Shown piece by piece: positions 1-9,807 of a DNA stretch of 64,000 nucleotides (positions within the stretch are counted from its first letter, which is position 1; every line of letters starts with the position of its first letter). The stretch covers positions 1 to 64,000 of the forward strand of contig JAJPJE010000041.1 in the NCBI GenBank assembly GCA_021324365.1. The letters are read 5' to 3'. The position numbers and the translations under genes were made by a program. The DNA is from Terriglobia bacterium. GTDB taxonomy: Bacteria > Acidobacteriota > Terriglobia > Terriglobales > Acidobacteriaceae. A model generated the notes under the pieces. That model ran no database searches, was not told the origin of the DNA, and worked only from the letters and a program-made list of their open reading frames with translations.

Positions 1-112
1 CGCGGAAGGATTCGCGACGGGCGGCTCCGCCGGGAACCAGAAACGGCTAAGATTTTTCGTCTCACCGAGACGAGAACAGGATGGAAGTAGACAAACATCA
101 TAGGAGACCAGA

Positions 113-424
113 ATGGCTGATTTCGTGAAGATCGGCACAAAAGCAGAGCTTCCTGCCGATGGCGAAGCCAAGGAGTTCGAAGTGAACGGCACGACGATCT
201 GCATTGCCCAGGTCGATGGCAGCTACGCGGCAATGGAAAATATGTGCTGTCACCGGGGCGGCCCACTTGGTCAAGGCGTAGTGCTGGATGGCAAGGTAAT
301 CTGTCCCTGGCATGGCTGGGGATTTGATCCGAAGACAGGTGCATCGGATCAAGATATAAGCATGGGCGTGAAGGTGTATCCAATCAAGATTGAAGGGGAT
401 GACGTGCTGGTGGAACTGCCATAG
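113..424 (+). CDS. Rieske [2Fe-2S] ferredoxin
   Basis: A 103-residue single-domain Rieske protein. The two cluster-binding boxes are visible: C45-C46-H47-R-G-G-P-L-G and C64-P-W-H67-G-W, giving Cys45/His47 and Cys64/His67 as [2Fe-2S] ligands. There is no signal peptide or membrane anchor, so it is a cytoplasmic, NirD- or dioxygenase-ferredoxin-type electron carrier. TAGGAGA lies just upstream of the ATG. No oxygenase or reductase partner is next to it: the next genes are on the other strand, so its partner is unknown. Family assignment is firm, role is not. Confidence 0.93.
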   Translation: MADFVKIGTKAELPADGEAKEFEVNGTTICIAQVDGSYAAMENMCCHRGGPLGQGVVLDGKVICPWHGWGFDPKTGASDQDISMGVKVYPIKIEGDDVLVELP

Positions 425-482
425 GGCAGCCACTTCTGGGTCCTGACTTGCGACTGAGTAGGGTTCCTTCGATTCGGGCATG

Positions 483-504
483 GCGCCCTCGCTCAGGATG
501 ACAG
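483..504. repeat. dispersed CTCGCTC..ATGAC repeat, copy 1
   Basis: A short stretch in the gap between the Rieske gene and the DUF1501 gene reads GCGCCCTCGCTCAGGATGAC. Closely related words occur at 53874-53893 and 54638-54658, and in the opposite orientation at 53114-53132, all in intergenic DNA. It looks like a degenerate dispersed intergenic repeat. No function is visible. Confidence 0.5.
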
Positions 505-584
505 AAGAACAGCTTTTGTCGCCTCGACAGTGGTGTCACACTTCTGGCACGAGCCATACAAACGATTGGGTGGCGGGCACCCTC

Positions 585-1829
585 CTACGCCAGAAGATTC
601 AAGAAGGCTTTCGGGTTGTTGTTGAAACCGGGAAAGACTGAGTTCAAATCCTTCGCGCCAAGATGGCGGTAGACGGCTTCGCCCATCACGGTCCGGAAGT
701 CTGTCGTCAGTGCCAGGTCACGGCCTTCGTTCAGTTGTTCGGGAGCAAGGCCGGGCCACCGGCCGTACACGCGTCCTCCGTGAACTGGACCACCCATTAC
801 GAACATGACGTTGGCATGACCGTGATCGGTGCCGCGATTGCCATTCTCGCGCGCTGTTCGCCCGAATTCTGACATGGTCACAACAACGGTGCTTTCGGCA
901 AGATCGCCTAGGTCGGTCCAAAACGCAGACATCGATTGCGAGAGTTCCTGCAGGCGTTGCGCGATCTGACCCTGCACCGAGCCTTCGTTGACATGGTGGT
1001 CCCAGCAACCAACGTCGGTGAATGCCACTTCAACGCCAAGATCGGCCTTGATCAGTTGCGCCACTTGCTTCAGTGCTTGTCCAAGTCCGCCATTAGGATA
1101 ATTTGCACCGGGAGCGGGATTGTACTTTCCAGGGTTTGCGGCCTTCAGCATCTTCACCGCATCGAATGTCTCCGATCCCGTGCCGTGTAAGATGCTGTCC
1201 ACCGAAGATTCGTACATCGCTTCAAAGGTGTTGGCCAGCGGCTGCGCGGCTTTGTTATTGCCGCCCACGCCGAAGTTGTTGACGTTGTCGATCGCAACCG
1301 CCGGACTGGAACCGCTGAGAATGCGCGGTAGCCGGCTGCCAAGTGCAACCGCGCGGAAGGACGAATCGTGGTCGACATGCGTGCCGGCTCGCAAGGCACG
1401 ATTCAGCCAGCCATCCTCTGTGGCCTTCACTCCTGGAGTGCCAGATTCCATGTAGTCCTGCGCATCGAAGTGGGAGCGGGTCGTGTCGGGCGATCCGGCG
1501 GCATGCACGATCGCGAGATGTCCCTGGTCCCAAAGAGGCTTGAACGATGCCATCGAAGGATGCAGCCCGAAGAAACCGTCGAGATCGATTACGTTCTGGC
1601 GAGGAATGGCGATCGTCGGACGCATAGAGTAATACGACGATTCCGCGTATGGAACAACGATGTTCAGACCGTCCGCAGCACCGCGCTGGAAAATGACAAC
1701 TAGGCGCTTGCGGCCCTGTGAGGCGGTATCGGCAGCAAAAGCCGCACGCGATAAAAAGCTGGGGATCGCCGCGGTGCCTACAATGGCCATGGCACCACCC
1801 TTTAGAAATACGCGCCGTGTGATGGTCAT
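585..1829 (-). CDS. DUF1501 family Tat-exported protein
   Basis: A 414-residue protein beginning with a twin-arginine signal (MTITRRVFLKGGAMAIVG..., RRVFLK at residues 5-10), so probably exported folded. The body matches the DUF1501 family, which has a sulfatase/alkaline-phosphatase-like fold: an early LVVIFQRGAADGLN segment, a central HFDAQDYMESG and a late VTMSEFGRTARENGN segment followed by DHGHA. It lies 43 bp downstream of a DUF1800 gene on the same strand. This is the usual order of the pair, and the two are presumably co-transcribed. Biochemical function is unknown. Confidence 0.9.
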   Translation of the reverse strand: MTITRRVFLKGGAMAIVGTAAIPSFLSRAAFAADTASQGRKRLVVIFQRGAADGLNIVVPYAESSYYSMRPTIAIPRQNVIDLDGFFGLHPSMASFKPLWDQGHLAIVHAAGSPDTTRSHFDAQDYMESGTPGVKATEDGWLNRALRAGTHVDHDSSFRAVALGSRLPRILSGSSPAVAIDNVNNFGVGGNNKAAQPLANTFEAMYESSVDSILHGTGSETFDAVKMLKAANPGKYNPAPGANYPNGGLGQALKQVAQLIKADLGVEVAFTDVGCWDHHVNEGSVQGQIAQRLQELSQSMSAFWTDLGDLAESTVVVTMSEFGRTARENGNRGTDHGHANVMFVMGGPVHGGRVYGRWPGLAPEQLNEGRDLALTTDFRTVMGEAVYRHLGAKDLNSVFPGFNNNPKAFLNLLA

Positions 1830-1873
1830 AACTTCGTCCTTAGCAATCAGCTGTCAGCGATCAGCACCAACCA

Positions 1874-3952
1874 CTATCTCTTTTGAAACTCGGGTGATCC
1901 CAGGATCAGACCGGCGAGAATGCCTGCGTTTGGCGGGCGTGGTTTGTCATCCAGAACTCGGCCAGTGACCTGTGGATCGTTCATTTGCTTCAGAATCGTG
2001 TCATGCGTCTGCCTGGAGACATCGCCCTGGAGCAAGGAATTTTCCAATGCCGCCAGAACCTGTTCAGCATCCGTCTCCGTCGTTGGCCCAAGGCCGAGTA
2101 AGTTTTGAGGCTCGAAATTCACACCATTCATTCGTCCGGACGCCAACTGCAGAGAAAAGTTCATGCGGTTCAGCAATGCCGAAGAATTAACCCAGGCATC
2201 GGCCTTCATGGGATACCCGGTCGGCGGCTGCTGTTCGTACAGCGGCATGCCCATCCGGTTCAGCGCGTTCAGCAGCGGCATGGCATTATCCACGTCGGCT
2301 CCACTGGCGCGAATTGCCGAGGCAATGAATTCCAGGGGCGTCTTAACTTTGGCGCGGTACAGGTTAGGCGACCAGAACTCGGGAGACTTCAACATGGTCT
2401 TCAATACTTCACGTATGTCGCCATCCGACTTCTGGAAGGTTTCAGCCATGCGGTCGACGAGCGGTTTGGGAGGATCGTCGGAGACGAAGCGAGTAGCCAG
2501 CTTGGTGCAGACGAAACGAGCGGTAGCGGGATTGTGTGCCAGGATGTCCAGCACTTCCATCCCTTCCTTCTCGCCATTTTCCTTGATGACATGTCCGAGG
2601 ACGAGTTTCTTACCCGGCTCGTGCTTTGACTCGTCGAATTCAAATTCGCCACCTCGACCGGGTTCCTTGATCGTCCAACCAGTAAAAGCCTTCGCAACTT
2701 GTATGACATCTTGTTGCGTATAGCCGCCGTCGACACCGAGCGTATGCAACTCCATCAGTTCGCGGGCGTAGTTTTCGTTCAAACCTTTCGGAACTCGTTG
2801 CTGTGCCTTCTGAGGATTGGGATTCGGTCGCGGATAGTTCGGTACCGGACGCGGCATGCGCGGCATTCCGAACGGGCCTGCATAATACGGACGCATGGGC
2901 CGCACTTGCGGCTGGCGATGTCCGCCATACCGCGCGAACTCGGAGTCAGGGCCTACGCTGTCCCAGTTGTCGAGATAGAAAAGCATTGCCGGACTCTTCG
3001 CGGTGGCGACCAGCAGGTCTTTGAATTTGCCGAGAGCATGCGGACGAATCACATCCTGCTCGTATTCGGTGGTCAGATAGCGATCCGCGCCTTTGTTGAT
3101 GAACACATTGAAGTGATTGAACCAGAAGTCGGTCATCACTTCTTCCACCTGACGTTCGCTGTAGGCGGAGCGAAGGATTTTCGCTTGCTGTAACTCAGTT
3201 ACTATGACGCGCTCTGGATTCTGCAGCGCCAACAGTGTCTCGCGCTGTTCCGGAGTGAGCGATTCAATCAGTTGCTCGCGCTCGGCAGGGCGCAGCGACT
3301 TTACAAGGTCTTCGCGATCCTGCGGCTGCATTTTTAGGATGGCCTGCATGCGCTGGTTCGCCGGCTCGTTCATCAATTGATTGAACTGCAGATCGGCATA
3401 CATGCGAGCTTCCTTCTTGTGGTCTTCCTGTTGCATGGAATCGCCCGCTTGCATCTGGTTGGCGGTGCCGTCTGCGGCAACCTTTTCGCTGGCCTGTTCG
3501 ACCTTCGCCTGTTGTTTGGCTTCGCGTTGTTCTACGCGATCGATCTGTGCCTGGTATATGGCGCGCTTCACCGGATCCGAAGGCATGGGCGCGCGGCCAT
3601 TCATCACGGCTTTCACCATCTGTGGCGTCGGGTAGTTATCCACCAGCGTCTTCGCGTCCATGTTCAGGGTCCGGAAGCCAACCAATCGAGCCTGCAGGGA
3701 AGAGTCGTCAATCTTGTCGGGATGGAGCTGCTGGTCTACCCATTTGTCGATGCCCATCGACATCACGCGATCGACATCTCCGGGGCGCGGACCGAAGGTG
3801 AGGCGATTAAGCAGATGAATGGCCTGCTGTCGTTCGTCCATTTTACCGGCAGCCGCCTGCTTCACCTTCTTGTTGCCGGCAAACGTTAGGGACGCACAAA
3901 CAGCAGTCGAGACGATTACGGCAACAGTCAGTCTGCGGTTCAAACCGGCCAT
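1874..3952 (-). CDS. DUF1800 family secreted protein
   Basis: About 692 residues from the ATG at 3952; an in-frame GTG at 3964 would add four. A purine-rich GGGGGTGGGG precedes the start. The N-terminus is a signal peptide (MAGLNRRLTVAVIVSTAVCASLTFA). DUF1800 hallmarks follow: an early LLNRLTFGPRPGDVDRVM motif, FWFNHFNVF near the middle, and NENYARELMELHTLGVDGGYTQQDV. Between them, around residues 140-225, is a charged, Gln/Glu-rich, probably coiled segment. It pairs with the DUF1501 gene downstream. These pairs are common in Acidobacteriota and Planctomycetes; function is unknown. Confidence 0.9.
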   Translation of the reverse strand: MAGLNRRLTVAVIVSTAVCASLTFAGNKKVKQAAAGKMDERQQAIHLLNRLTFGPRPGDVDRVMSMGIDKWVDQQLHPDKIDDSSLQARLVGFRTLNMDAKTLVDNYPTPQMVKAVMNGRAPMPSDPVKRAIYQAQIDRVEQREAKQQAKVEQASEKVAADGTANQMQAGDSMQQEDHKKEARMYADLQFNQLMNEPANQRMQAILKMQPQDREDLVKSLRPAEREQLIESLTPEQRETLLALQNPERVIVTELQQAKILRSAYSERQVEEVMTDFWFNHFNVFINKGADRYLTTEYEQDVIRPHALGKFKDLLVATAKSPAMLFYLDNWDSVGPDSEFARYGGHRQPQVRPMRPYYAGPFGMPRMPRPVPNYPRPNPNPQKAQQRVPKGLNENYARELMELHTLGVDGGYTQQDVIQVAKAFTGWTIKEPGRGGEFEFDESKHEPGKKLVLGHVIKENGEKEGMEVLDILAHNPATARFVCTKLATRFVSDDPPKPLVDRMAETFQKSDGDIREVLKTMLKSPEFWSPNLYRAKVKTPLEFIASAIRASGADVDNAMPLLNALNRMGMPLYEQQPPTGYPMKADAWVNSSALLNRMNFSLQLASGRMNGVNFEPQNLLGLGPTTETDAEQVLAALENSLLQGDVSRQTHDTILKQMNDPQVTGRVLDDKPRPPNAGILAGLILGSPEFQKR

Positions 3953-4075
3953 TCGAATCCCCACCCCCAGTGAGTAGATTCGGCAATTATCAACCCATTT
4001 GGGGCAGGTTTGTTGCGTTACCGAGGTTACGGAACAATCGGATACAACGGTCAGGCGGCGGGACTAGGCGTCTGA

Positions 4076-5329
4076 TTATGCGGAATATATCCGGCCATTG
4101 GTAAGTTTGTGATTGAGCATGGAGGCCAGCACGTCCACATCAGTCGGAGCGATGTTACAGACGATGTGTTCATCGAGAAACTTCATTTTATTGCTTCCGA
4201 CCGCGTCGCGCCGAACCTGTATGAGCATTGCTTGCACCGCCTGCGGATCGTACTTGGTCGGAGTGTTACGGATAATCTCGCTGAGTGCCTCGCCGACGGA
4301 AAGCGAATGCCGATAGGGGCGCTCGCTGGTCATGGCATCAAGGGTGTCGGCGAGGCCAATGACGCGGGCCTGCTGCGGCACCTCGTCCATATGGAGATGA
4401 TCGGGATAACCGCTGCCATCTCCGCGTTCATGGTGCCACCGCACGACATCGGAAACCTTGGGCCAGGGGAACTGAACCCCGGCCACGATCTGGTGACCGA
4501 TGACGGTATGATCTGCCATCTCGCGAAATTCCTGCTCATCGAGCGCAGCGGGTTTTCCGAATAACCGCTTATCGATGGCAACCTTGCCGATATCGTGCAG
4601 ATATCCGCAGGCGCGCAGCGCGGCTACATCGCCCAAATCCAATCCGAGACTTTCGCCGAGGCCTGCCGCGTAGCGTCCCACTCGCAGCGAGTGGCCGCGA
4701 ATGTTCACGTGCTTGATGTCGATAGCATTGGCGAAGGTCTCCAGCGCGTTGTCGTAAAAACTCTGCACGGAGGCCAGCAGGCGCAGGTGATCGGAAACGC
4801 GGTTTGCGAGTGTTTCACTTAGCGTGAAGTTGTGCACCGCGAGCGCAACATAATGGCACAGCATGCCGAGTGCTTCGAGTTCGTCATCGCCGTAAGTGGC
4901 CTCCCCTTCTCGGCGACCAAGGCCGAGCATGCCGACCAGTTTTCCGGCGACGCGTAGCGGCACGATGCAGCGAAACAGTTCGGGGGCGATGTTGCCGTTG
5001 GCCGTGAGGTAGCCTTCGTAGCCTTTTGACGACATCGACAGGGGCGCGCGGAGATTCGTCAGGGCGTGTACGTGTTTTGGTAGGAGAGGAATGACCGCAC
5101 GTTCTGGAAAGTGGAGGAAGCCCGCCGCGGTGATAGACCCCAGCATCGCAGGCTTGTCGCGGAAAATGAAAAGAGCTCCCTCGCGGGCGTCCACCGATTC
5201 CATGAGTGAGGAAAGGATGGATTTCGCCGTTTCCGGGAAATCGCGATCGGCTGTCATCAGCGAACCGAGGTCCGCCAATGCGTCGAAGGTCAGCAGCAAT
5301 CGCCGAAAATTGTTATTTCGTGAGCTCAC
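4076..5329 (-). CDS. GAF and HD-GYP domain c-di-GMP phosphodiesterase
   Basis: A 417-residue protein read from a GTG at 5329. Residues about 15-175 form a GAF-like sensor region. Residues about 190-390 are an HD-GYP domain with intact catalytic signatures: H212SLRVGRYA, H245-D246-IGK, and H299-H300-ERGDGSGYP, which matches HHExxDGxGYP. The family hydrolyses cyclic di-GMP, and conservation of the HD and GYP residues suggests it is active. No transmembrane segment is seen, so it is cytoplasmic. It stands alone on its strand, so the input to the GAF domain cannot be inferred. Confidence 0.9.
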   Translation of the reverse strand: MSSRNNNFRRLLLTFDALADLGSLMTADRDFPETAKSILSSLMESVDAREGALFIFRDKPAMLGSITAAGFLHFPERAVIPLLPKHVHALTNLRAPLSMSSKGYEGYLTANGNIAPELFRCIVPLRVAGKLVGMLGLGRREGEATYGDDELEALGMLCHYVALAVHNFTLSETLANRVSDHLRLLASVQSFYDNALETFANAIDIKHVNIRGHSLRVGRYAAGLGESLGLDLGDVAALRACGYLHDIGKVAIDKRLFGKPAALDEQEFREMADHTVIGHQIVAGVQFPWPKVSDVVRWHHERGDGSGYPDHLHMDEVPQQARVIGLADTLDAMTSERPYRHSLSVGEALSEIIRNTPTKYDPQAVQAMLIQVRRDAVGSNKMKFLDEHIVCNIAPTDVDVLASMLNHKLTNGRIYSA

Positions 5330-5507
5330 CTACCACGGGGAGCACAGCACGTCAGAGCAAACTGAGACTATCACGAGCGCACCATTTTCGATGCAATGTA
5401 GCTGGTTATGAACTTGGTGCGCAGAATTGTTGAAGTAATCAATGCAGGGCTTACTCAGAAGTGCAAGAGATTACACAAGTTGTCAGTCGCGCGCGAGTTT
5501 ATCTGAG

Positions 5508-6215
5508 TCAAAAATGATGGCGAAGCTCACTGAAATTTTCGATCTGAAGCAGTCGGCTGCTGGTCGGAGTTGCGACTTGCTCGTGCTCAAGCACCCAAGT
5601 GTTATCGTGAGGAATAAATACCGCGTTCAAACCAGCCGCCAGCGCAGAATTAATGTCGGATTTCGGGGAATTGCCGATCATCCAGCTTTGGTCAACAATG
5701 AGCGCGTACTTATCGGAGATGGCGCGATACGCGGACTCATCCTTCTCACTGACAATCTCGATTGCTGCGAAGTAATCCTTTAATCCCGATCGTTCAATCT
5801 TGCCGGTCTGCTCAGCAACGTGTCCCTTGGTCATTAGGATGAGGTGATGGCGGCTTGCCAGATACTGTAGCGTTTCGGGAACGCCGGGAATAATCTCCAC
5901 CGGATGGCCGGCGATCTGGTGAGCGAAACTCAGAACTTTCTCGTGCAGCTCGGCAGTAACCGGTTCGACCGATACTCTTTCGAACGTCTGCGCGAGCGCG
6001 TGCGCGAAACTGTGCAGGCCATAGCCATGGGTAATGATCGCCTCGCGTTCTACGTCGTTGAGGATCTCGCGAACCTGCTCGCTGCTATACGTTTCGTGAT
6101 TCAGGAATGAAATGAACTGCGCAATCGCCCGCTCAAAGTAGATGTTATTCTCCCAGAGCGTGTCGTCGGCATCGATGAGCAGGTTCTGGGAGCCCGTGTA
6201 AGCTTGCGTACCCAT
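5508..6215 (-). CDS. HAD-superfamily hydrolase
   Basis: A protein of about 235 residues. The DxD nucleophile motif is LLIDADDTLWE, about 11 residues after the ATG at 6215. Motif II is MTKG, and the acidic motif is IGNSPKSDINSALAAG, with a late FIPHDNTW. The layout resembles the YjjG/phosphoglycolate-phosphatase-like group. The reading frame stays open upstream to 6338, but that extension is low in family similarity and would overlap the divergent gene starting at 6289, so the ATG at 6215 is preferred. Substrate unknown. Confidence 0.85.
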   Translation of the reverse strand: MGTQAYTGSQNLLIDADDTLWENNIYFERAIAQFISFLNHETYSSEQVREILNDVEREAIITHGYGLHSFAHALAQTFERVSVEPVTAELHEKVLSFAHQIAGHPVEIIPGVPETLQYLASRHHLILMTKGHVAEQTGKIERSGLKDYFAAIEIVSEKDESAYRAISDKYALIVDQSWMIGNSPKSDINSALAAGLNAVFIPHDNTWVLEHEQVATPTSSRLLQIENFSELRHHF

Positions 6216-6288
6216 TCTCTGTGAATCATCATATCGTGTTCCCGGATTTGCACCCGGACGGCGATCATCAACAACTTCGGAGTGGAAC

Positions 6289-7959
6289 ATGCGGGCCATA
6301 CGTTGTTTCGCTGCCATCCTAGCCTTTACTCTCGCCACATTTGCTCAGGTTTCTCAAGACGCGACTGCATCCGTGGAAGGTACCGTGACAGATGCGAAGA
6401 CGTCTCAGACGATCCGTGGCGCTGTGATCACCCTAACTCCCATCTCCGGCCACGGGTCGCGATCGCAGGCGACCTCTGATGCGGCTGGACGTTTCAAGAT
6501 AACCGGCTTGCAACCGGGCAACTATCGCGCATTCATCCAGGCACGTGGCTTTCTGCCAAAGGTGTATGGCTCGACGACGCAACCTTCTTCTTGCCCAGCG
6601 GTTTCCCTCAAAGCGGGGCAGGCGCTGACAGGATTGAGCTTTGCGCTGAAGCCACTCGGCGTGATTCAGGGACGTGTGCTGAACGCGGATGGTGATCCGA
6701 TGGTGCGCTGCAAGGTACAAGCTCTGCAGGTAAACAAACGCCGCAATCAGCCGCGCGGGATGTCTTCCGCACAGACGGATGACCGAGGGGAGTACCGAGT
6801 GTTCGATCTGGTGCCGGGCGATTATTACGTGATTGCCAACTGCCAAGGCTATGGCGGATTGTCGATGGCCCGAGCGCCCGGATCAGATGCCGTTTCTGAC
6901 GAGCTTAGTTACGTGCCTGTGTACTACCCTGGCGTGACTGACATCAAGCAAGCATCGATCGTGATGGTTCGTTCGGCTGATGAAGTGACAGTGGATATCA
7001 GCGTCGCGAGACAGCGGACCTATCATGTACGGGGGACAGTCACAGGAGCCGGAGATCAGGGTGAAGGACCTCCCGCGATGGCGCTACTCGTGCCTCGTGG
7101 GCTGGCGGCCATGCAAGGGCCACGCGGGGCAGCGGTGATCAACGGCAAGTTCGATTTACCGGGTGTTGTTCCCGGCTCATATGCACTGGTAGTGCAGGCT
7201 CATCAGCCGAATGCCCCGGTGAAGATGGCGCGTGAAGAAGTCGAAGTCGGGAGCACGAATGTTGACGGATTATCACTCGTGCTTGCACCGTTGTCGCGCA
7301 TCAGGGGCGTCTTACGTGTCGACGGACAGGCGCCATCCAACACGGATTTAGCGATGTTGTCGGTGAACCTTCAGGCAATGGAGTCTGGCACGCTGGCCGG
7401 CTCCGCTTTTGCTTTCACCAGCGCTGCGGCACAACTCAAGCCGGACGGGAGCTTCGAACTGTCGGAGGTCGGTCCAGGAAACTATATGGTAGGGCTCACA
7501 GCCAACGGCAACACCTTTCGGGACTGGTATACGAAGTCGGTGCATTTTGGAGGCCGCGATGTAACGGATACCGGCTTTCGTATCGGCTCGGGAGCTACCG
7601 GCACTCTGGAGATTGTGGTCACTGCACGCGGAGCATCCGTGCAGGGAACTGTGGTAGACAGCAATCATCACCCGGTTGCGAGCATTTTTGTTATGGCCGT
7701 TCCCGACGAGGGACGGCGCAAGCGATGGGATCTATATGACGGATCGCGAACAGATGATAACGGGCATTTCGAACTGCGAGGGTTAGCTGCGGGTTCGTAT
7801 TCGATTGTTGCCGCACAGGATCTCGATATGGATGACCGCTTCGATGTGGATGCAATGAACAAGTTTGCCGCCGAGGGGACCACCGTGCGCCTGGATGAAG
7901 GAGATCGCAAGACAATGGAGTTGAGCCCTTCTGCGAACGTTTCAGAAACAAGCGAGTAA
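6289..7959 (+). CDS. secreted protein with carboxypeptidase-regulatory-like repeats
   Basis: A 556-residue protein with a signal peptide (MRAIRCFAAILAFTLATFAQ) and a GGAG 6 bp from the ATG. It contains several beta-sandwich repeats of the carboxypeptidase-regulatory/Cna-B type. The repeats read SVEGTVTDAKTSQTIRGAVI...GRFKITGLQPGNYRAF, VIQGRVLNADGDPMV...GEYRVFDLVPGDYYV, VIPGS-type repeats, and VQGTVVDSNHHPV...GHFELRGLAAGSYSIVA. There is no TonB-dependent beta-barrel after them. Such proteins are very common in Acidobacteriota and are presumed to be cell-surface or periplasmic. Role unknown. Confidence 0.85.
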   Translation: MRAIRCFAAILAFTLATFAQVSQDATASVEGTVTDAKTSQTIRGAVITLTPISGHGSRSQATSDAAGRFKITGLQPGNYRAFIQARGFLPKVYGSTTQPSSCPAVSLKAGQALTGLSFALKPLGVIQGRVLNADGDPMVRCKVQALQVNKRRNQPRGMSSAQTDDRGEYRVFDLVPGDYYVIANCQGYGGLSMARAPGSDAVSDELSYVPVYYPGVTDIKQASIVMVRSADEVTVDISVARQRTYHVRGTVTGAGDQGEGPPAMALLVPRGLAAMQGPRGAAVINGKFDLPGVVPGSYALVVQAHQPNAPVKMAREEVEVGSTNVDGLSLVLAPLSRIRGVLRVDGQAPSNTDLAMLSVNLQAMESGTLAGSAFAFTSAAAQLKPDGSFELSEVGPGNYMVGLTANGNTFRDWYTKSVHFGGRDVTDTGFRIGSGATGTLEIVVTARGASVQGTVVDSNHHPVASIFVMAVPDEGRRKRWDLYDGSRTDDNGHFELRGLAAGSYSIVAAQDLDMDDRFDVDAMNKFAAEGTTVRLDEGDRKTMELSPSANVSETSE

Positions 7960-8037
7960 GGGGCGGGTCCGCCTATTTTGCCTGCCGAAAGGAACGAATA
8001 TCGGTTTCGAACGTTTCGCTTGTTAGAATCACCTGTG

Positions 8038-9756
8038 ATGATCGTGAAAACCGCCGCCAGCGTCTTGCTGGCCTTTGCACTGATGCCGTCCAATTCCTTA
8101 TCGCAAACTCAAGCTCATCGGACCAGGACCGGGGTATATCACACCGGACGGGCGTCGAAAGAGAACATGTACGTGGTACCTGACCTTTCCGAACGCCTGG
8201 CAAAGTGGAAGCACGTGGAAATGCCCTTTAAAGCGCAGAGGCTTACCGCGCGCCAGCGTCAGGAAGTGGAGAAACTGGTGGAAGCGTGCCGCTACCTGGA
8301 AGATATTTATTGGCGGCAGAGCGATCCGGAAGGCCTGATGCTCTACCAGGAACTGTCAGGGAGCCAGAATGCGCGCGACATCAAGCTCAAGAAGTTTCTG
8401 TTCATCAATGCGGGTCGCTTCGATTTGTTGAATGACTTCAAGCCATTTGTTGGGCACGATCCAATGCCTCCGGGCCGCGGTTTTTATTCTCAGGGACTTA
8501 CCCGGGAACAGATCGAGCAGTACGTGAAGGACCATCCCGAGCAGAAGAACGGGATCTATAGTCCTTACACGGTGGTGCGCCGCGACGGCGATGAGCTACA
8601 TGCGATCCGCTATTCGGTTGCGTATCGCTCGTTTTTGGAACCCGCGGCAAGGTCGCTCCGCGAAGCCGCCGCTCTGAGTGACGACAAGGATTTCGCCAAA
8701 TTTCTGCGCATGCGTGCTGACGCGCTGCTTTCTGACGATTATTACGCCAGCGACCTGGCATGGCTCGACCTGAAAGATCCCAAGATCGACGTGATTTTTG
8801 CTCCGTATGAGACGTACATCGACGGTTTGCTCGGAGTAAAGACTTCGTACGGGCCGGCAGTGCTGATCCGGAACGAAGCCGAGAGCAAGAAGTTGGCAAT
8901 CTTCCAGCAATATGTTCCCGATCTGCAGGATGCGCTGCCCCTTTCTCCGGAAGACAAGCCTTCGAAAAAGGGCCTGCAGACTCCGATGGAAGTAGTGGAT
9001 TCGCCCTACCGCGCGGGAGATTTGCGGCACGGCTACCAGGCAGTGGCGGATAATTTGCCGAACGATCCGCGGATACACCAGGCGAAAGGATCGAAGAAAA
9101 TTTTCTTCAAAAACTTCATGGACGCGCGCGTCACCTACATCGTGCTGCCATTGGCGAAACGACTGATGGTGCCGACGCAGGCGACGAAAGCGACAGCGGA
9201 AGGATATTTCCTCGGCACACTCGCACATGAGATTTCCCACGGACTTGGTCCAGCGTTCTCGCGGCAGAATGGCAAGCAGATAGATACTCGCGAAGCAATT
9301 GGTCCGCTATACGGTGGGTTGGAAGAATCTAAGGCCGACATTGTCGGACTCTATTGCGTGAAGTGGATGGTCGACAACGGCAAGCTTCCAAAAGAACGTC
9401 TCGATGAAGCGTACGCATCGCACATCGCGGATCTGTTTCGCGCGGTGCGCTTTGGTGTGGGCGAGGGTCACGGCCGTGGCGAAATGATGGAGTTCAACTT
9501 CTTCGTCGAGCAGGGTGCGATCAGGCGAGAAGTATCGGGGAAGTACTTCATCGATTTCACTAAAATGCCGGATGCTGTTACGGCACTGGCGAAGGAATTA
9601 CTCGACATCGAAGCCACTGGCGACCGTGCGCGAGGCGAGGCATGGTTCAAGAGGTATGGTGACATGCCCGCTCAATTGAGCGGTGATCTGGCAAAGACAC
9701 GCGATATCCCAGTCGATTTAGATCCAACGTTCAGCTTCAAGGACAGGGTGGAGTAA
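8038..9756 (+). CDS. M49-like (dipeptidyl-peptidase III related) zinc peptidase
   Basis: About 572 residues from the ATG at 8038, which begins a signal peptide (MIVKTAASVLLAFALMPSNSLS); an upstream in-frame start at 7978 has no signal. The zinc site is H397-E398-I-S-H401 with a second motif E429-E430-SKADIVGLY. This pairing resembles the peptidase-like half of plant NUDT3-type proteins and bacterial DPP III homologues. The first motif here is the five-residue HExxH, not the HExxGH of classical M49. GEGHGRGEM (residues about 480-488) is also typical. Probably a periplasmic or outer-membrane-associated metallopeptidase. Substrate unknown. Confidence 0.75.
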   Translation: MIVKTAASVLLAFALMPSNSLSQTQAHRTRTGVYHTGRASKENMYVVPDLSERLAKWKHVEMPFKAQRLTARQRQEVEKLVEACRYLEDIYWRQSDPEGLMLYQELSGSQNARDIKLKKFLFINAGRFDLLNDFKPFVGHDPMPPGRGFYSQGLTREQIEQYVKDHPEQKNGIYSPYTVVRRDGDELHAIRYSVAYRSFLEPAARSLREAAALSDDKDFAKFLRMRADALLSDDYYASDLAWLDLKDPKIDVIFAPYETYIDGLLGVKTSYGPAVLIRNEAESKKLAIFQQYVPDLQDALPLSPEDKPSKKGLQTPMEVVDSPYRAGDLRHGYQAVADNLPNDPRIHQAKGSKKIFFKNFMDARVTYIVLPLAKRLMVPTQATKATAEGYFLGTLAHEISHGLGPAFSRQNGKQIDTREAIGPLYGGLEESKADIVGLYCVKWMVDNGKLPKERLDEAYASHIADLFRAVRFGVGEGHGRGEMMEFNFFVEQGAIRREVSGKYFIDFTKMPDAVTALAKELLDIEATGDRARGEAWFKRYGDMPAQLSGDLAKTRDIPVDLDPTFSFKDRVE

Positions 9757-9765
9757 TAACGTAGG

Positions 9766-9787
9766 GCCCGCTCGCCCTCCAGCGGGC
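9766..9787. terminator. probable bidirectional terminator hairpin
   Basis: A 7-bp inverted repeat (GCCCGCT / AGCGGGC, 8-nt loop) in the 51-bp gap between two convergent genes, the peptidase and mqnD. There is only a short T-stretch afterwards (TGTTTG). The position supports a terminator role, but the hairpin lacks a strong U-tract. Confidence 0.5.
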
Positions 9788-9807
9788 GACTGTTTGCCAT
9801 TCCCTTG

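Noticed and set aside
58-72. CGTCTC-ACC-GAGACG small hairpin at the left edge
   Set aside because: Stem of 6 bp close to the Rieske gene start; no clear role and no upstream gene visible.
541-596. 8-bp inverted repeat CTTCTGGC / GCCAGAAG at the end of the DUF1501 gene
   Set aside because: About 40 bases between the arms and overlap with the stop codon; probably chance.
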